Shown here piece after piece: positions 8,257 through 16,676 of a stretch of DNA of 34,381 nucleotides; positions within the stretch are counted from its first letter, which is position 1, and each line of letters opens with the position of its first letter. Origin of the DNA: an uncultured Actinomycetes bacterium (GTDB lineage Bacteria; Actinomycetota; Acidimicrobiia; IMCC26256; PALSA-555). The position numbers and the translations under genes are program-made. The DNA lies in contig CALEYV010000046.1 in NCBI GenBank assembly GCA_937927875.1, positions 1 through 34,381 of the forward strand, in the 5' to 3' direction. The notes under the pieces are model-generated. The model was given only the letters and a program-made list of their open reading frames with translations. It did no database searches and was not told the origin of the DNA.

Positions 8257-9437
8257 TGGCGCGCGCGAACCGGGGCATGGTCCGCAGCTACGCGGACGAC
8301 CTGCGGCTCTTCCCGACGTGGACGAAGCGGGGCTTCCTCGTCGTGCTGGCCGCGGTGTACCTCCTGCTGCCGCTGGTGCTGAACGAGGACGTCTGGCCGG
8401 GCGGCAACGGGGACCTCTGGGCGAACGTGCTCGCCCTGGCCGGGATCACCGCCATCGGCGCCATCGGGCTGAACCTGCTGACCGGCTACACCGGGCAGCC
8501 GTCGCTCGGGCACGCCGCGTTCATCGGGCTCGGCGCGTTCACCGCCGGGTACCTGGGCGGCGGCCGGCTCCTCGGCACGCCGCCCCACGGCTACAACCTC
8601 AACCTCTGGGTGTACCTGCTCGTCGCGATGGTGCTCGGCGGCGCGGTCGGGTTCGTCATCGGGCTCCCGGCGCTGCGCCTGCGCGGCAACTACCTCGTCA
8701 TCGTCACCCTCGGGCTCGTCTACCTCGCGCTCTATCTCTGGCAGAAGTGGACGACGGTCACGGGCGGCAACGCCGGCACCGCGATGCCGCCGCGGGCGAG
8801 CGTGTTCGACATCGGCGGGCACCGGCTCGACCTGCTCGGGAAGTTCGACGTGTTCGGCCAGACGATGGGGCCCAAGCAGGGGCTCATGTACCTGGCGTGG
8901 GGCCTGGTGGCGGTGGTGGCGCTGCTGGTGAAGAACATCGTGCGGACCCGTCCCGGGCGGGCGCTGCAGGCGGTCCGGGACCGCGACGTCGCCGCCGAGG
9001 TGGTCGGCGTGAGCCTGTTCCGCTACAAGATCGGCGCCTTCGTGATCTCGAGCGCGATCGCCGGGCTCTGCGGCGCGCTGTACGGCCTCTACCTCGGCTA
9101 CCTCACCCCCGACGAGTCGTCGCTCGGCATCACGCTGTCGATCACGTTCCTCGCCATCATCGTCGTGGGCGGGATCGGGACCATGTACGGCCCGATCCTC
9201 GGGGCGGTGCTGGTCGGGGCGCTCCCGAAGCTCATCGACCAGTACGCCACCTCGCTGCCCCTGGTGAGCGGGATCGTGGTCACCGACCCCTCGAAGAGCG
9301 GGCTCAGCAAGGGGGCGCTCAGCACCATCATCTACGCCCTGCTCATCATCATCTTCCTGGTCTTCGAGCCCCGGGGGCTGGCCGGGATCTGGCGGCGGAT
9401 CCAGGCCTACTTCCGGTCCTGGCCCTTCCGCTACTGA
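8256..9437 (+). CDS. livM: Branched-chain amino acid-type ABC transporter permease LivM
   Basis: This 393-residue membrane protein starts at the ATG of a TGATG junction with livH. After about 30 polar residues come hydrophobic segments. LNLLTGYTGQPSLGHAAF near residue 70 is the LivM family signature, and GRALQAVRDRDVAAEVVGVS near 235 is the cytoplasmic loop that docks the ATPases. GGIGTMYGPILGAVLVG near 305 is also typical. A segment between about residues 320 and 360 is more polar. It partners with LivH in one import channel. It is followed by a 59-base gap and then the binding-protein gene. Confidence 0.93.
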   Translation: MARANRGMVRSYADDLRLFPTWTKRGFLVVLAAVYLLLPLVLNEDVWPGGNGDLWANVLALAGITAIGAIGLNLLTGYTGQPSLGHAAFIGLGAFTAGYLGGGRLLGTPPHGYNLNLWVYLLVAMVLGGAVGFVIGLPALRLRGNYLVIVTLGLVYLALYLWQKWTTVTGGNAGTAMPPRASVFDIGGHRLDLLGKFDVFGQTMGPKQGLMYLAWGLVAVVALLVKNIVRTRPGRALQAVRDRDVAAEVVGVSLFRYKIGAFVISSAIAGLCGALYGLYLGYLTPDESSLGITLSITFLAIIVVGGIGTMYGPILGAVLVGALPKLIDQYATSLPLVSGIVVTDPSKSGLSKGALSTIIYALLIIIFLVFEPRGLAGIWRRIQAYFRSWPFRY

Positions 9438-9496
9438 CGAGTACTGGCCGCCCAGTCGCGGTAAGAAGAGGGACGTCCGCCAACAAGGGGGGAACG

Positions 9497-10747
9497 ATGC
9501 GGAAGAACCTGGGCCGGGTCCTTTGGATCCTGGCCGCAGCGGCGCTCGCGATCGGCACGTCGGTGTCGCCGGTGGCCGCCGCTGGACACGGGGCCAAGGC
9601 GCCGTCGCCGGTGCCCGGCTTCGACGGGAAGACCATCCGGCTCGGGGTCATCACGCCCCTGAGCGGGCTGGCCAGCGTCATCGGGAAGCCGCTGACGAAC
9701 GGCAACCTCGTGTACTGGCAGAGCGTCAACGCCAAGGGCGGTGTCGGCGGCAAGTACCGGGTTGAGCTCGTCCAGCAGGACAGCCAGTACATGGTCGCCA
9801 ACGCCCTGCAGGGCTACGACCAGATCAAGGACAACGTCGTCGCGTTCGACCAGGTCCTCGGCACCCAGATCGTGCAGGCGGTGCTGCAGCGGCTGAAGGC
9901 CGACGGCCTCACGGCCGCGCCGGCGACCCTCGACTCGCTCTGGGTCAAGGTCCCGCAGCTCGTCCCGGTCGGCGCGCCGTACCAGGTCGAGGCCGTGAAC
10001 GGGATGGACTACTACCTGAAGCACGGCGGCCAGGGGAAGAAGATCTGCGCCATCGCCCAGGACGACCAGTACGGCGGCGCGGGCCTGCAAGGCCTCGCGT
10101 TCGCGGCGTCGAAGCTGAAGTTCAAGGTGGCGACCACCGTTCGGTTCGCGACCAGCTCGGACGTCAGCGCGCAGGTCGGTCAGCTGGCCGACGCGAAGTG
10201 CGACGCCGTGTTCATGGCCTCGGTGCCGAACGACACCATCTCCATCGCGACGAAGATGATCGGCCGCAGCTTCACGCCGCAGATCCTCGGGCTCGGCCCG
10301 ACCTGGCTCTCCGGCTTGGAGGCGGACCCGAACCTCGGCTCGTTCCTCGCCCAGCACTACCTGTACCTCGGTGAGGGACCGGCGTGGGGCGACACCAGCG
10401 TGCCGGGCATGGCGAAGATGCTCGCCGACGTGCAGCAGTTCTCGCCGAGCCAGAAGCCGGACCAGTACTTCGCGTTCGGCTACGTGCAGTCGTGGGCGAT
10501 GGACCAGGTGCTCGAACAGGCCGTGAAGAACGGTGACCTCAGCAAGACCGGGATCCAGAAGGCCGTGCGCCAGATCCCGAAGCTGACGTTCCAGGGCCTG
10601 GTGGGCGACTACGTCTACGGCAACCCGGCGAGCCGGAACCCACCGCGGGACACCTCGATCTCCAAGGTCGTGAACGGCGTGCCGGTCGGCCTGCAGATCG
10701 TGGCTCCCAGCTTCGTGTCGTCGGCCGCGCAGCAGCTGAAGTTCTGA
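9497..10747 (+). CDS. Liv-type ABC transporter substrate-binding protein
   Basis: This 416-residue exported protein has a signal peptide (MRK, hydrophobic WILAAAALAIG, then VAAAG, cleavage expected near residue 30). There is no lipobox cysteine, so the anchor is unclear. The mature part opens with TIRLGVITPLSGLAS, the usual start of type I periplasmic-binding folds of the LivJ/K family, and continues with ICAIAQDDQYGGAGLQG and a second lobe. It delivers the ligand to LivHM. The ATG at 9497 has a strong purine-rich ribosome site (AAGGGGGG, about 9484-9492). It is the last gene of the operon and is followed by a strong hairpin. The ligand cannot be read from sequence. The neighbouring ligase favours a carboxylate. 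Confidence 0.9.
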   Translation: MRKNLGRVLWILAAAALAIGTSVSPVAAAGHGAKAPSPVPGFDGKTIRLGVITPLSGLASVIGKPLTNGNLVYWQSVNAKGGVGGKYRVELVQQDSQYMVANALQGYDQIKDNVVAFDQVLGTQIVQAVLQRLKADGLTAAPATLDSLWVKVPQLVPVGAPYQVEAVNGMDYYLKHGGQGKKICAIAQDDQYGGAGLQGLAFAASKLKFKVATTVRFATSSDVSAQVGQLADAKCDAVFMASVPNDTISIATKMIGRSFTPQILGLGPTWLSGLEADPNLGSFLAQHYLYLGEGPAWGDTSVPGMAKMLADVQQFSPSQKPDQYFAFGYVQSWAMDQVLEQAVKNGDLSKTGIQKAVRQIPKLTFQGLVGDYVYGNPASRNPPRDTSISKVVNGVPVGLQIVAPSFVSSAAQQLKF

Positions 10748-10773
10748 CCGGCGACCACTGACCGTCAGGTCTG

Positions 10774-10805
10774 GCCTGGGCCCGCCCCTCGGGGCGGGCC
10801 CAGGC
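10774..10805 (+). terminator. GC-rich hairpin ending the liv operon
   Basis: A perfect 15-bp inverted repeat (arms 10774-10788 and 10791-10805) with only two bases between the arms lies 27 bases after the binding-protein stop. No T-run follows, so it may be a high-GC actinobacterial terminator or an mRNA-stabilising 3' hairpin. Confidence 0.65.
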
Positions 10806-11417
10806 GCGTCTCGGCGGCGCGTATCTGTCACCGAGGCTTCGTCGCCCCGCTACCTCCCCGGGTTCGGATTGCGGTATGACGGGGTGGTCGAGGCGCAGAG
10901 GCCTCCGGCTGGGCTCCCGACCCGGGCCGCGAAGGATCGGGACGACGGCCTGCCGCCTCGAGGGCAACCGAGGGGGTGTGGTGGTCGGAGTCCGAGCCGA
11001 CGCTCGTGACGGATCCATGTGCCGTCGAGCTGACACCGACGCGGCCGACGCCCCGCTCGCGGTGGGAGCCGGGCGCTGAGGTCGACCGACCGACGCGATG
11101 TCGCCGCCGAGCGCTCGCGCGCGTGGCTCTGGCTCCGCCACCAGCCCGACCGCGCCGGCGCCAACGGGGACCGTGCGCGCCCGAACGGGGACGGCGCCCG
11201 TCCGAACGTTGAGGACGGCCACCCTCGCCGTCCTGCGCTCGTCGCAAGTCAGGCGCGGGAGTCGCTGGCGCGAGCCGTCGCGTTCGTCGGCGCCGAGGAC
11301 GGCGCCCAGTTCGCGGTCGAGCGGGTCGGCGCCAGCCTGCGCCGGGCCGGATCGGCCACCGGGCGCGGCGTCCAGGCCGTCGGCCGGGCCGGGCGCGACC
11401 AGGCCCGGTCATTCTGG
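10806..11417. other. 612-base stretch without a confident gene; open frame leading into the PBP gene
   Basis: No recognised gene lies here. The frame of the downstream PBP is open from 11034 (after TGA at 11031) to its first standard start, GTG at 11418, but contains no ATG, GTG or TTG. From about 11240 the codons look protein-like with high GC at third positions. The peptide around 11160-11215 repeats Asn-Gly-Asp/Asn-Val-Glu-Asp units (ANGDRARPNGDGARPNVEDG). Either the PBP begins upstream at a rare CTG (for example 11265, preceded by GGGAG), or a small indel separates it from a start such as ATG 11098. Confidence 0.5.
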
Positions 11418-13490
11418 GTGTGGCTGCGCACCGAGGAGGTGCACCGGCTCCGGCGCCAGGGCCGCGCGCTCCGCCGCGTCACCCGCCCCATGCTCGTCAC
11501 CATCGTCGTGGGCGGCGCCGCCCTCGGGCTGCTAAGCGCGGCGCTGGTGTTGAACGCGTCCACGTTCACCCACGTGGTCAGCTATCACCCGACCATCCCA
11601 GGCCTGCGGCCGTTGTCGCTGCGCTCGACGGTCTACGCGGCGGACGGCGCGCCGATGGCCACCCTCGGGGTCGAGGACCGCCAGCCGGTGCGCTTCGATC
11701 AGGTGCCGACCGTGCTCGTGAACGCGGTCGTCGCCACCGAGGACCGGACCTTCTGGACCAACTCCGGCGTCGACCCGGCCGGGCTGGCCCGCGCTGCGTT
11801 CCAGGACCTGAGCTCGGGCCGCGTGAAGCAGGGCGGATCGACGATCACCCAGCAGCTGGTGAAGAACCGGATCCTCGACCCCCGTCACGACCTGAAGAAG
11901 AAGGTCACCGAAGCCGTCTACGCGCTCCGGCTGAACCGCCGGATGTCGAAGCGCCAGATCCTCACCGAGTACCTCAACACCGTGTACTTCGGCGAGGGCG
12001 GCTACGGCGTCCAGTCGGCCGCCGAGCGCTACTTCACCACTCGCGATCCGGGCTCGCTCTTCCCCCGCGGGCTCGAGCCGCGGGAGCTCGACCTGCCCCA
12101 GTCGGCGCTCCTGGCCGCCCTCATCGCCAACCCCACCGGCTACAACCCGTTCACCCACCCGGTCGAGGCGCGCGCCCGCCGCCACGACGTGCTGCAGCGC
12201 ATGGTGCAGGAGCGCTACATCACGCCCGCCCAGGCCACCGCCGCCGACGCGGCGCCGCTGCCGACCGTGCCCCCCGCCTCCCTCGACCTGCGGCCGCGGG
12301 ACCAGTGGGTGGCCGAGGTGCAGCAGCGCCTCCTCGCCGACCCGCGCCTCGGCGCCACGCTGCACCAGCGGCTGCAGCTGCTGCTGCAGGGCGGGCTGCG
12401 CGTCGAGACGACCCTCGACTCCCGGGCCCAGATCATCGCCCAGCAGGCGATCAACAACGTCCTGCCCAACCAGCCGCCGTTCACGGCCGCGGTCGTGTCG
12501 ATCGACCCGACCACCGGCTACGTGCGGGCCATGGTGGGCGGCCCGGGCTTCTCGCAGCTGCAGTACAACATCGCCACCCACCCGCCCGGTCGCCAGCCCG
12601 GGTCGACGTACAAGGTCATCACCCTCGCTGCCGCCCTCGAGGCCGGCTACTCGCCGGCCGACACCGTGGACGGCACGTCGCCGTGCCTCGCCACCCGGCC
12701 CGGCTTCCCCCCGTGGCTGACCGTGAACGCGGAGCCGGGGGGCGGCACCCTTTCGCTGCTCGACGCGACCGTGAACTCCGTCAACTGCGCCTTCGCGCAC
12801 GTCATCGCCAGCCTCGGCCCGCCCGCGGTCGTCGCAATGGCCCACCGGCTCGGCATCACCGGGCCCGTCCCCGCCTACCTTCCCATCACGCTCGGCGTGG
12901 CGGAGGCGACCCCGCTCGAGATGGCCACCGTGATGAGCACGCTCGCCGCCGGCGGGATCCGCCACGACCCGGTCTTCGTGACCCGCGTCGTGGGGCCGGA
13001 CGGGAGGGTGTACATCGACAACACCCACCCGGTCGGCCAGCGCGTGCTCGATCCCCTGATCGTCGACTGCGAGACCGCGATGCTGCGGGAGGTCATCCAG
13101 CGCGGCACCGGGACGCGCGCCCAGCTGCCCGGTCGCGACGCCGCGGGCAAGACCGGCACCACCGACGACCACGGCGACGCGTGGTTCATCGGCTTCACGC
13201 CGCAGCTGGCGACCGCGGTGTGGATGGGCGCGACGACGGGACGGGTGCCGATGACCGACGTGGGCGGGATCAGCGTGTTCGGCGGGACCTACCCGGCCGG
13301 GATCTGGCAGGCGTTCATGAACGCCGACCTCGCCGGCCAGGCCGCGCCCCCGCTGCCGGGTCCCGGACCGGTGTGCGCCCGCCCCGGCGCGCCGATCAGC
13401 GACGCGGGCCGCGGCGTCGCCCCCGCCGCGGCCCCCGCGCCGTTCGCCGTGCCCGCGCCGCCGCCCGGGCCGAGGCGCCACGGCCGGTAA
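11418..13490 (+). CDS. Class A penicillin-binding protein (glycosyltransferase-transpeptidase)
   Basis: The protein has 690 residues from GTG 11418. One membrane anchor lies at about residues 24-45. The GT51 glycosyltransferase follows, with ATEDRTFW (catalytic Glu108), GGSTITQQLVKN (139-150) and YFGEGGYG. The transpeptidase has the three expected motifs: STYK with nucleophile Ser396 and Lys399, SVN (454-456) and KTGT (578-581). It polymerises lipid II glycan strands and cross-links them outside the membrane. The C-terminus is Pro/Ala-rich. The start is uncertain because no ribosome site precedes 11418 and the frame is open and coding-like upstream. The N-terminus may therefore be longer. The next gene follows after 101 bases. 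Confidence 0.92.
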   Translation: MWLRTEEVHRLRRQGRALRRVTRPMLVTIVVGGAALGLLSAALVLNASTFTHVVSYHPTIPGLRPLSLRSTVYAADGAPMATLGVEDRQPVRFDQVPTVLVNAVVATEDRTFWTNSGVDPAGLARAAFQDLSSGRVKQGGSTITQQLVKNRILDPRHDLKKKVTEAVYALRLNRRMSKRQILTEYLNTVYFGEGGYGVQSAAERYFTTRDPGSLFPRGLEPRELDLPQSALLAALIANPTGYNPFTHPVEARARRHDVLQRMVQERYITPAQATAADAAPLPTVPPASLDLRPRDQWVAEVQQRLLADPRLGATLHQRLQLLLQGGLRVETTLDSRAQIIAQQAINNVLPNQPPFTAAVVSIDPTTGYVRAMVGGPGFSQLQYNIATHPPGRQPGSTYKVITLAAALEAGYSPADTVDGTSPCLATRPGFPPWLTVNAEPGGGTLSLLDATVNSVNCAFAHVIASLGPPAVVAMAHRLGITGPVPAYLPITLGVAEATPLEMATVMSTLAAGGIRHDPVFVTRVVGPDGRVYIDNTHPVGQRVLDPLIVDCETAMLREVIQRGTGTRAQLPGRDAAGKTGTTDDHGDAWFIGFTPQLATAVWMGATTGRVPMTDVGGISVFGGTYPAGIWQAFMNADLAGQAAPPLPGPGPVCARPGAPISDAGRGVAPAAAPAPFAVPAPPPGPRRHGR

Positions 13491-13591
13491 GGGTCAGCCG
13501 CCCGCCGCGGCGCCGCACGGCAGACGTGCGCCCGGCTCGCACGGGCGGGATCGGCGGGCCATGCTGCACGGTGCATCCGGGAGGTGGACGC

Positions 13592-14545
13592 GTGGCCAAG
13601 CGGCTGGATCTCGTCGCGCAGATCAGGCGGAACAAGGGACGAACCGTGTTCCTGATGGCGGGCTTCGCGATCCTCGTCACCGGGGCACTGATCGCGTTCG
13701 ACGTCGCCTTCCGCTTCGGCCCCGGGTTCATCGTCATCGCGTTCGTGATCGCGCTCGCCCTCGTCTGGGGCAGCTACTTCTACTCGGACAAGGTCGCGAT
13801 CGCGGCGGCGCGGGCCCGCCCGGCTGACCCGAACGAGTATCGCCAGCTCCACGACATCGTCGAGGAGCTCTGCATCGGCGTCGGCTTGCCGAAGCCGGCG
13901 GTGTACGTCGTCGACGACCCGGCCCCGAACGCGTTCGCGACCGGGCGCAACCCGAAGCACTCGGCGGTGGCCGTGACGAGCGGGCTGCTCGAGATCATGA
14001 ACCGCACCGAGCTCGAGGGCGTCCTCGCCCACGAGCTCAGCCACATCCACAACTACGACATCCTCATCTCCACCATCGCGGTGACACTGGTCGGCTTCCT
14101 GGCCCTGCTCTCCGACTTCGGGCTCCGGCTGCTGTTCTTCGGCGGCCTCGGCGGCGGCGACGGCGACCGCGACTCCGGTGAGGCCGGGCTGATCCTGCTG
14201 GCCATCTCCCTCGTCTTCCTGATCGTCGCCCCGATCGCGGCCCAGCTCATGCAGTTCGCCGTCTCCCGGCGGCGCGAGGCGCTCGCCGACGTCTCGGGCG
14301 TCTACATCACCCGCAACCCCCAGGGGCTCATCTCGGCGCTGGAGAAGCTGAAGGACAACCCGGCGGTGGTGCGGCACGCGCCCGCCGCCACCGCGCACAT
14401 GTGGATCGAGTCGCCCCTGGACACGAAGTCCAAGGGCACGCACGGGTGGTTCAACCGCCTGTTCGACACCCACCCGCCGCTCGACGACCGGATCGCGGCG
14501 CTGCAGGAGGTGGCGGGCTCGATCCCGCCGCCCGCGACCGCCTGA
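13592..14545 (+). CDS. htpX: HtpX-like M48 membrane zinc metalloprotease
   Basis: This 317-residue protein has two N-terminal membrane helices (about 18-40 and 43-62), then the M48 catalytic domain with HELSH (147-151) and the third zinc ligand Glu229 in RRREALADVSG. Two further hydrophobic segments (about 158-183 and 199-222) flank a Gly/Asp-rich loop. HtpX proteases degrade misfolded membrane proteins from the cytoplasmic face during envelope stress. The GTG start follows a strong ribosome site (GGGAGGTGG at 13579-13587). PNAFATGRNP near residue 112 and THPPLDDRIAAL near the end are also family motifs. It is separated from the thioesterase gene by 17 bases, so the two may be co-transcribed. 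Confidence 0.93.
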   Translation: MAKRLDLVAQIRRNKGRTVFLMAGFAILVTGALIAFDVAFRFGPGFIVIAFVIALALVWGSYFYSDKVAIAAARARPADPNEYRQLHDIVEELCIGVGLPKPAVYVVDDPAPNAFATGRNPKHSAVAVTSGLLEIMNRTELEGVLAHELSHIHNYDILISTIAVTLVGFLALLSDFGLRLLFFGGLGGGDGDRDSGEAGLILLAISLVFLIVAPIAAQLMQFAVSRRREALADVSGVYITRNPQGLISALEKLKDNPAVVRHAPAATAHMWIESPLDTKSKGTHGWFNRLFDTHPPLDDRIAALQEVAGSIPPPATA

Positions 14546-14562
14546 TCCCCCCGCCCGGCGAG

Positions 14563-15366
14563 ATGACCGAGCCGGGCGTCGACCTCGCGGCCGCGGTGGC
14601 CGAGACGATCGAGTTTCTCCACGTCCGGCGAGCCGGGGACGGCTGGATCGGCGACACCCCGGACTGGTGGGGCGAGCGGCTCTTCGGCGGGTTCGTGCTC
14701 GGTCAGGCCGTCTCCGCCGCCACCCGCGACGCGCCCCCGGGTCGGCGGCTGATCTCGCTGCACGGGTACTTCCTGCGCCCCATGCTCGCCGGCCGGCCGG
14801 TCACCTACCGGATCTCGACGCTCCGGGAGGGCCGGTCGTTCACCGTGCGCGCCCTCGAGGCGACCCAGGACGACCGGCCCGTGTTCGCGATGCAGTGCTC
14901 CTTCGGAGCCGACGCCGACGGGTACGAGTACGAGCTGGCGCCGCACGACGCACCCGGGCCGGAGGGCTTGCCCATCCAGACCGGACCGGGGCCGTGGCTG
15001 GAGGTCGACCTCGGCCCGACCGGGCGCGAGGCCGATGGCACCTACCGCTCGACGAGCCGCACCTGGTTCCGGATCGGCGCCGAGCTTCCCGACGACGAGC
15101 ACCTCCACGCCGCGCTCGTCGCCTTCGCGACCGACATGACCAAGACCGGGTCTCGCCCGGAGCGGCTCGACGGCCCGATCGACGGCATCGTGAGCCTCGA
15201 CCACGCGGTCTGGTTCCACCGGCCGGTGCGAGCCGACGAGTGGCTGCTCTACGACGTGCAGTCGCAGGTCAACACCGCGGGTCGGGGGCTGCTGCGCGGC
15301 GCCATGCGCGCCGCTGACCGGCGCCTCGCGGTGTCGGTCGCGCAGGAGACGCTCCTGCGACCCTGA
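14563..15366 (+). CDS. TesB-like acyl-CoA thioesterase (double hotdog)
   Basis: This 267-residue protein fits the TesB/ACOT8 thioesterase II family of about 280 residues. The first hotdog contains ERLFGGFVLGQA (38-49) and SLHGYFLRP (65-73). The second contains FATDM (Asp191), SLDHAVWFHRP and VAQETLLRP (Gln261). These positions fit the family's Asp-Thr/Ser-Gln triad around a nucleophilic water. It would hydrolyse acyl-CoA to free acid and CoA in the cytoplasm. The ATG at 14563 was chosen because homology begins a few residues later. The frame is open upstream within htpX, but no good ribosome site is visible for either choice. The acyl chain preferred is not evident. Confidence 0.88.
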   Translation: MTEPGVDLAAAVAETIEFLHVRRAGDGWIGDTPDWWGERLFGGFVLGQAVSAATRDAPPGRRLISLHGYFLRPMLAGRPVTYRISTLREGRSFTVRALEATQDDRPVFAMQCSFGADADGYEYELAPHDAPGPEGLPIQTGPGPWLEVDLGPTGREADGTYRSTSRTWFRIGAELPDDEHLHAALVAFATDMTKTGSRPERLDGPIDGIVSLDHAVWFHRPVRADEWLLYDVQSQVNTAGRGLLRGAMRAADRRLAVSVAQETLLRP

Positions 15367-15397
15367 GCCCGCTCGGAGTTGGAGCGGCGCGCTGCGG

Positions 15398-16501
15398 TCA
15401 GACAGCGGCGGCCGGCGTCGCGGCTGCTCGGCGCAGGTCCTCGGGGCGGACGATCCCGACGACGCGTCCGTCCTCGTGGACGAGGAGGCCGGGTCGCGGG
15501 CCGGTGGCGCGGGCCCAGGCCGTGACGAGGTCCTCGCTCACCGCCACCGACGCCAGGAAGTCGGTCGGCACGGCGAGGTCCAGCACGCGCGTGTGGCTGC
15601 GAGCGTCGGGCGGGACGGCGCGAAGCGTGTCCAGGCTGACGATGCCACCGGGACCGCCGTCCCACCGGTCGATGAGGAACGCGGGCGTGCCGAGACCGTC
15701 GACCTGGGCGAGGAAGCCGTCGACGGTGAGCCAGCCCGGCAGCCCCGCGGTGACGGGCGTCATGACGTCGCGCACCGTCTTACCGCGGGCCGCGATGCGG
15801 AGCCGGTAGAAGCGCGCCTCGGCGTCGGCGAGGCTGAGAACGAACCACCCCAGCAGGGCCGGCCACAGGCCGAGGAGGCCGGCGCCGGTCAGGAAGCTGA
15901 CGACGCCGAAGCCGACGAGGAGCCACCCGAAGACGCGGCCGGTCAGGGCCGCGCTGAGCCGGCCGCGGTCGCGGTCGTGGCGGAACGCCCACAGCGCCGC
16001 GCCGAGCACCCGGCCGCCGTCGAGCGGCGCGGCCGGGGCGAGGTTGAACACCGCGACGACGCCGTTGATCACGGCGAGCCAGCCGAGCGCGCCGGTGACG
16101 ACGGCCGGGAGCCCGAGCCCGCTGGCGGCCAGCGTGAGGCCCCCGAACCCGAGCCCCAGCACCGCGCTGGTGGCGGGACCGGCGATGGCGATGGTGAACT
16201 CGGCCTTCGCGGAGGGCACCTCGCCGTCGAGGCGGGACACGCCGCCGAGCAGCCAGAGCGTGATCCCGTCGATCCGCAGGCCGTAGTGGCGGGCCACGAC
16301 CGAGTGCGCCAGCTCGTGGAGCAGCACCGACGCGAAGAAGATGAGCGCCGCGCCACCCGCCACGGCGATGGCGGCGGCGGTGGCGCCGCCGGGGAGCCCG
16401 ACCGCGAGGTCGTAGGTCAACAGGCCGACGACCAACAGCAGTGTCCAGCTGATGCCCACCGGGATCCCGAGTACCCGCCCCAGTCGAAGGCTCTCTCGCA
16501 T
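15398..16501 (-). CDS. Site-2 protease family (M50) membrane metalloprotease with C-terminal CBS-like region
   Basis: The protein has 367 residues from ATG 16501, chosen because CCTCCC at 16506-16511 gives a strong antisense-strand GGGAGG four bases upstream. A longer ATG at 16534 adds 11 residues. It opens RESLRLGRVLGIPVGISW, as in actinobacterial Rip/SpoIVFB-like enzymes. The zinc site is HELAH (62-66) with Asp161 in NLAPAAPLDGGR. Four to six helices are visible. After about residue 240 a soluble part carries RDVMTPV and VGIVRPEDLRR, resembling a CBS pair. These enzymes cleave substrates inside the membrane, often anti-sigma factors. The ECF sigma/anti-sigma pair lies 1.2 kb away, but no direct link is shown. 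Confidence 0.9.
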   Translation of the reverse strand: MRESLRLGRVLGIPVGISWTLLLVVGLLTYDLAVGLPGGATAAAIAVAGGAALIFFASVLLHELAHSVVARHYGLRIDGITLWLLGGVSRLDGEVPSAKAEFTIAIAGPATSAVLGLGFGGLTLAASGLGLPAVVTGALGWLAVINGVVAVFNLAPAAPLDGGRVLGAALWAFRHDRDRGRLSAALTGRVFGWLLVGFGVVSFLTGAGLLGLWPALLGWFVLSLADAEARFYRLRIAARGKTVRDVMTPVTAGLPGWLTVDGFLAQVDGLGTPAFLIDRWDGGPGGIVSLDTLRAVPPDARSHTRVLDLAVPTDFLASVAVSEDLVTAWARATGPRPGLLVHEDGRVVGIVRPEDLRRAAATPAAAV

Positions 16502-16676
16502 GGTGCCTCCCATGCCGTCGCTCACCATGGACAACCCCGCCGGGCGCCCCCGCGTTCCTGGCCGCGCCGATCGGGGCCTCGCGGGTCCGGGCCGAGCGGT
16601 CCCGGGCCCGGGCTCGGGAACCGACCCGAGCCGACCAGCCGTCTAACGAGCCGTCGACCTGAGAAGGAGATGGAAC

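Noticed and set aside
10539..11222. 227-codon minus-strand frame over the end of the binding-protein gene and the following gap
   Set aside because: It crosses the terminator hairpin and the end of a confident gene, has no motif and has a composition like other antisense frames.
11532..13481. 649-codon open frame opposite the class A PBP
   Set aside because: Antisense shadow of a gene with all PBP motifs; the product is low-complexity Gly/Arg/Asp.
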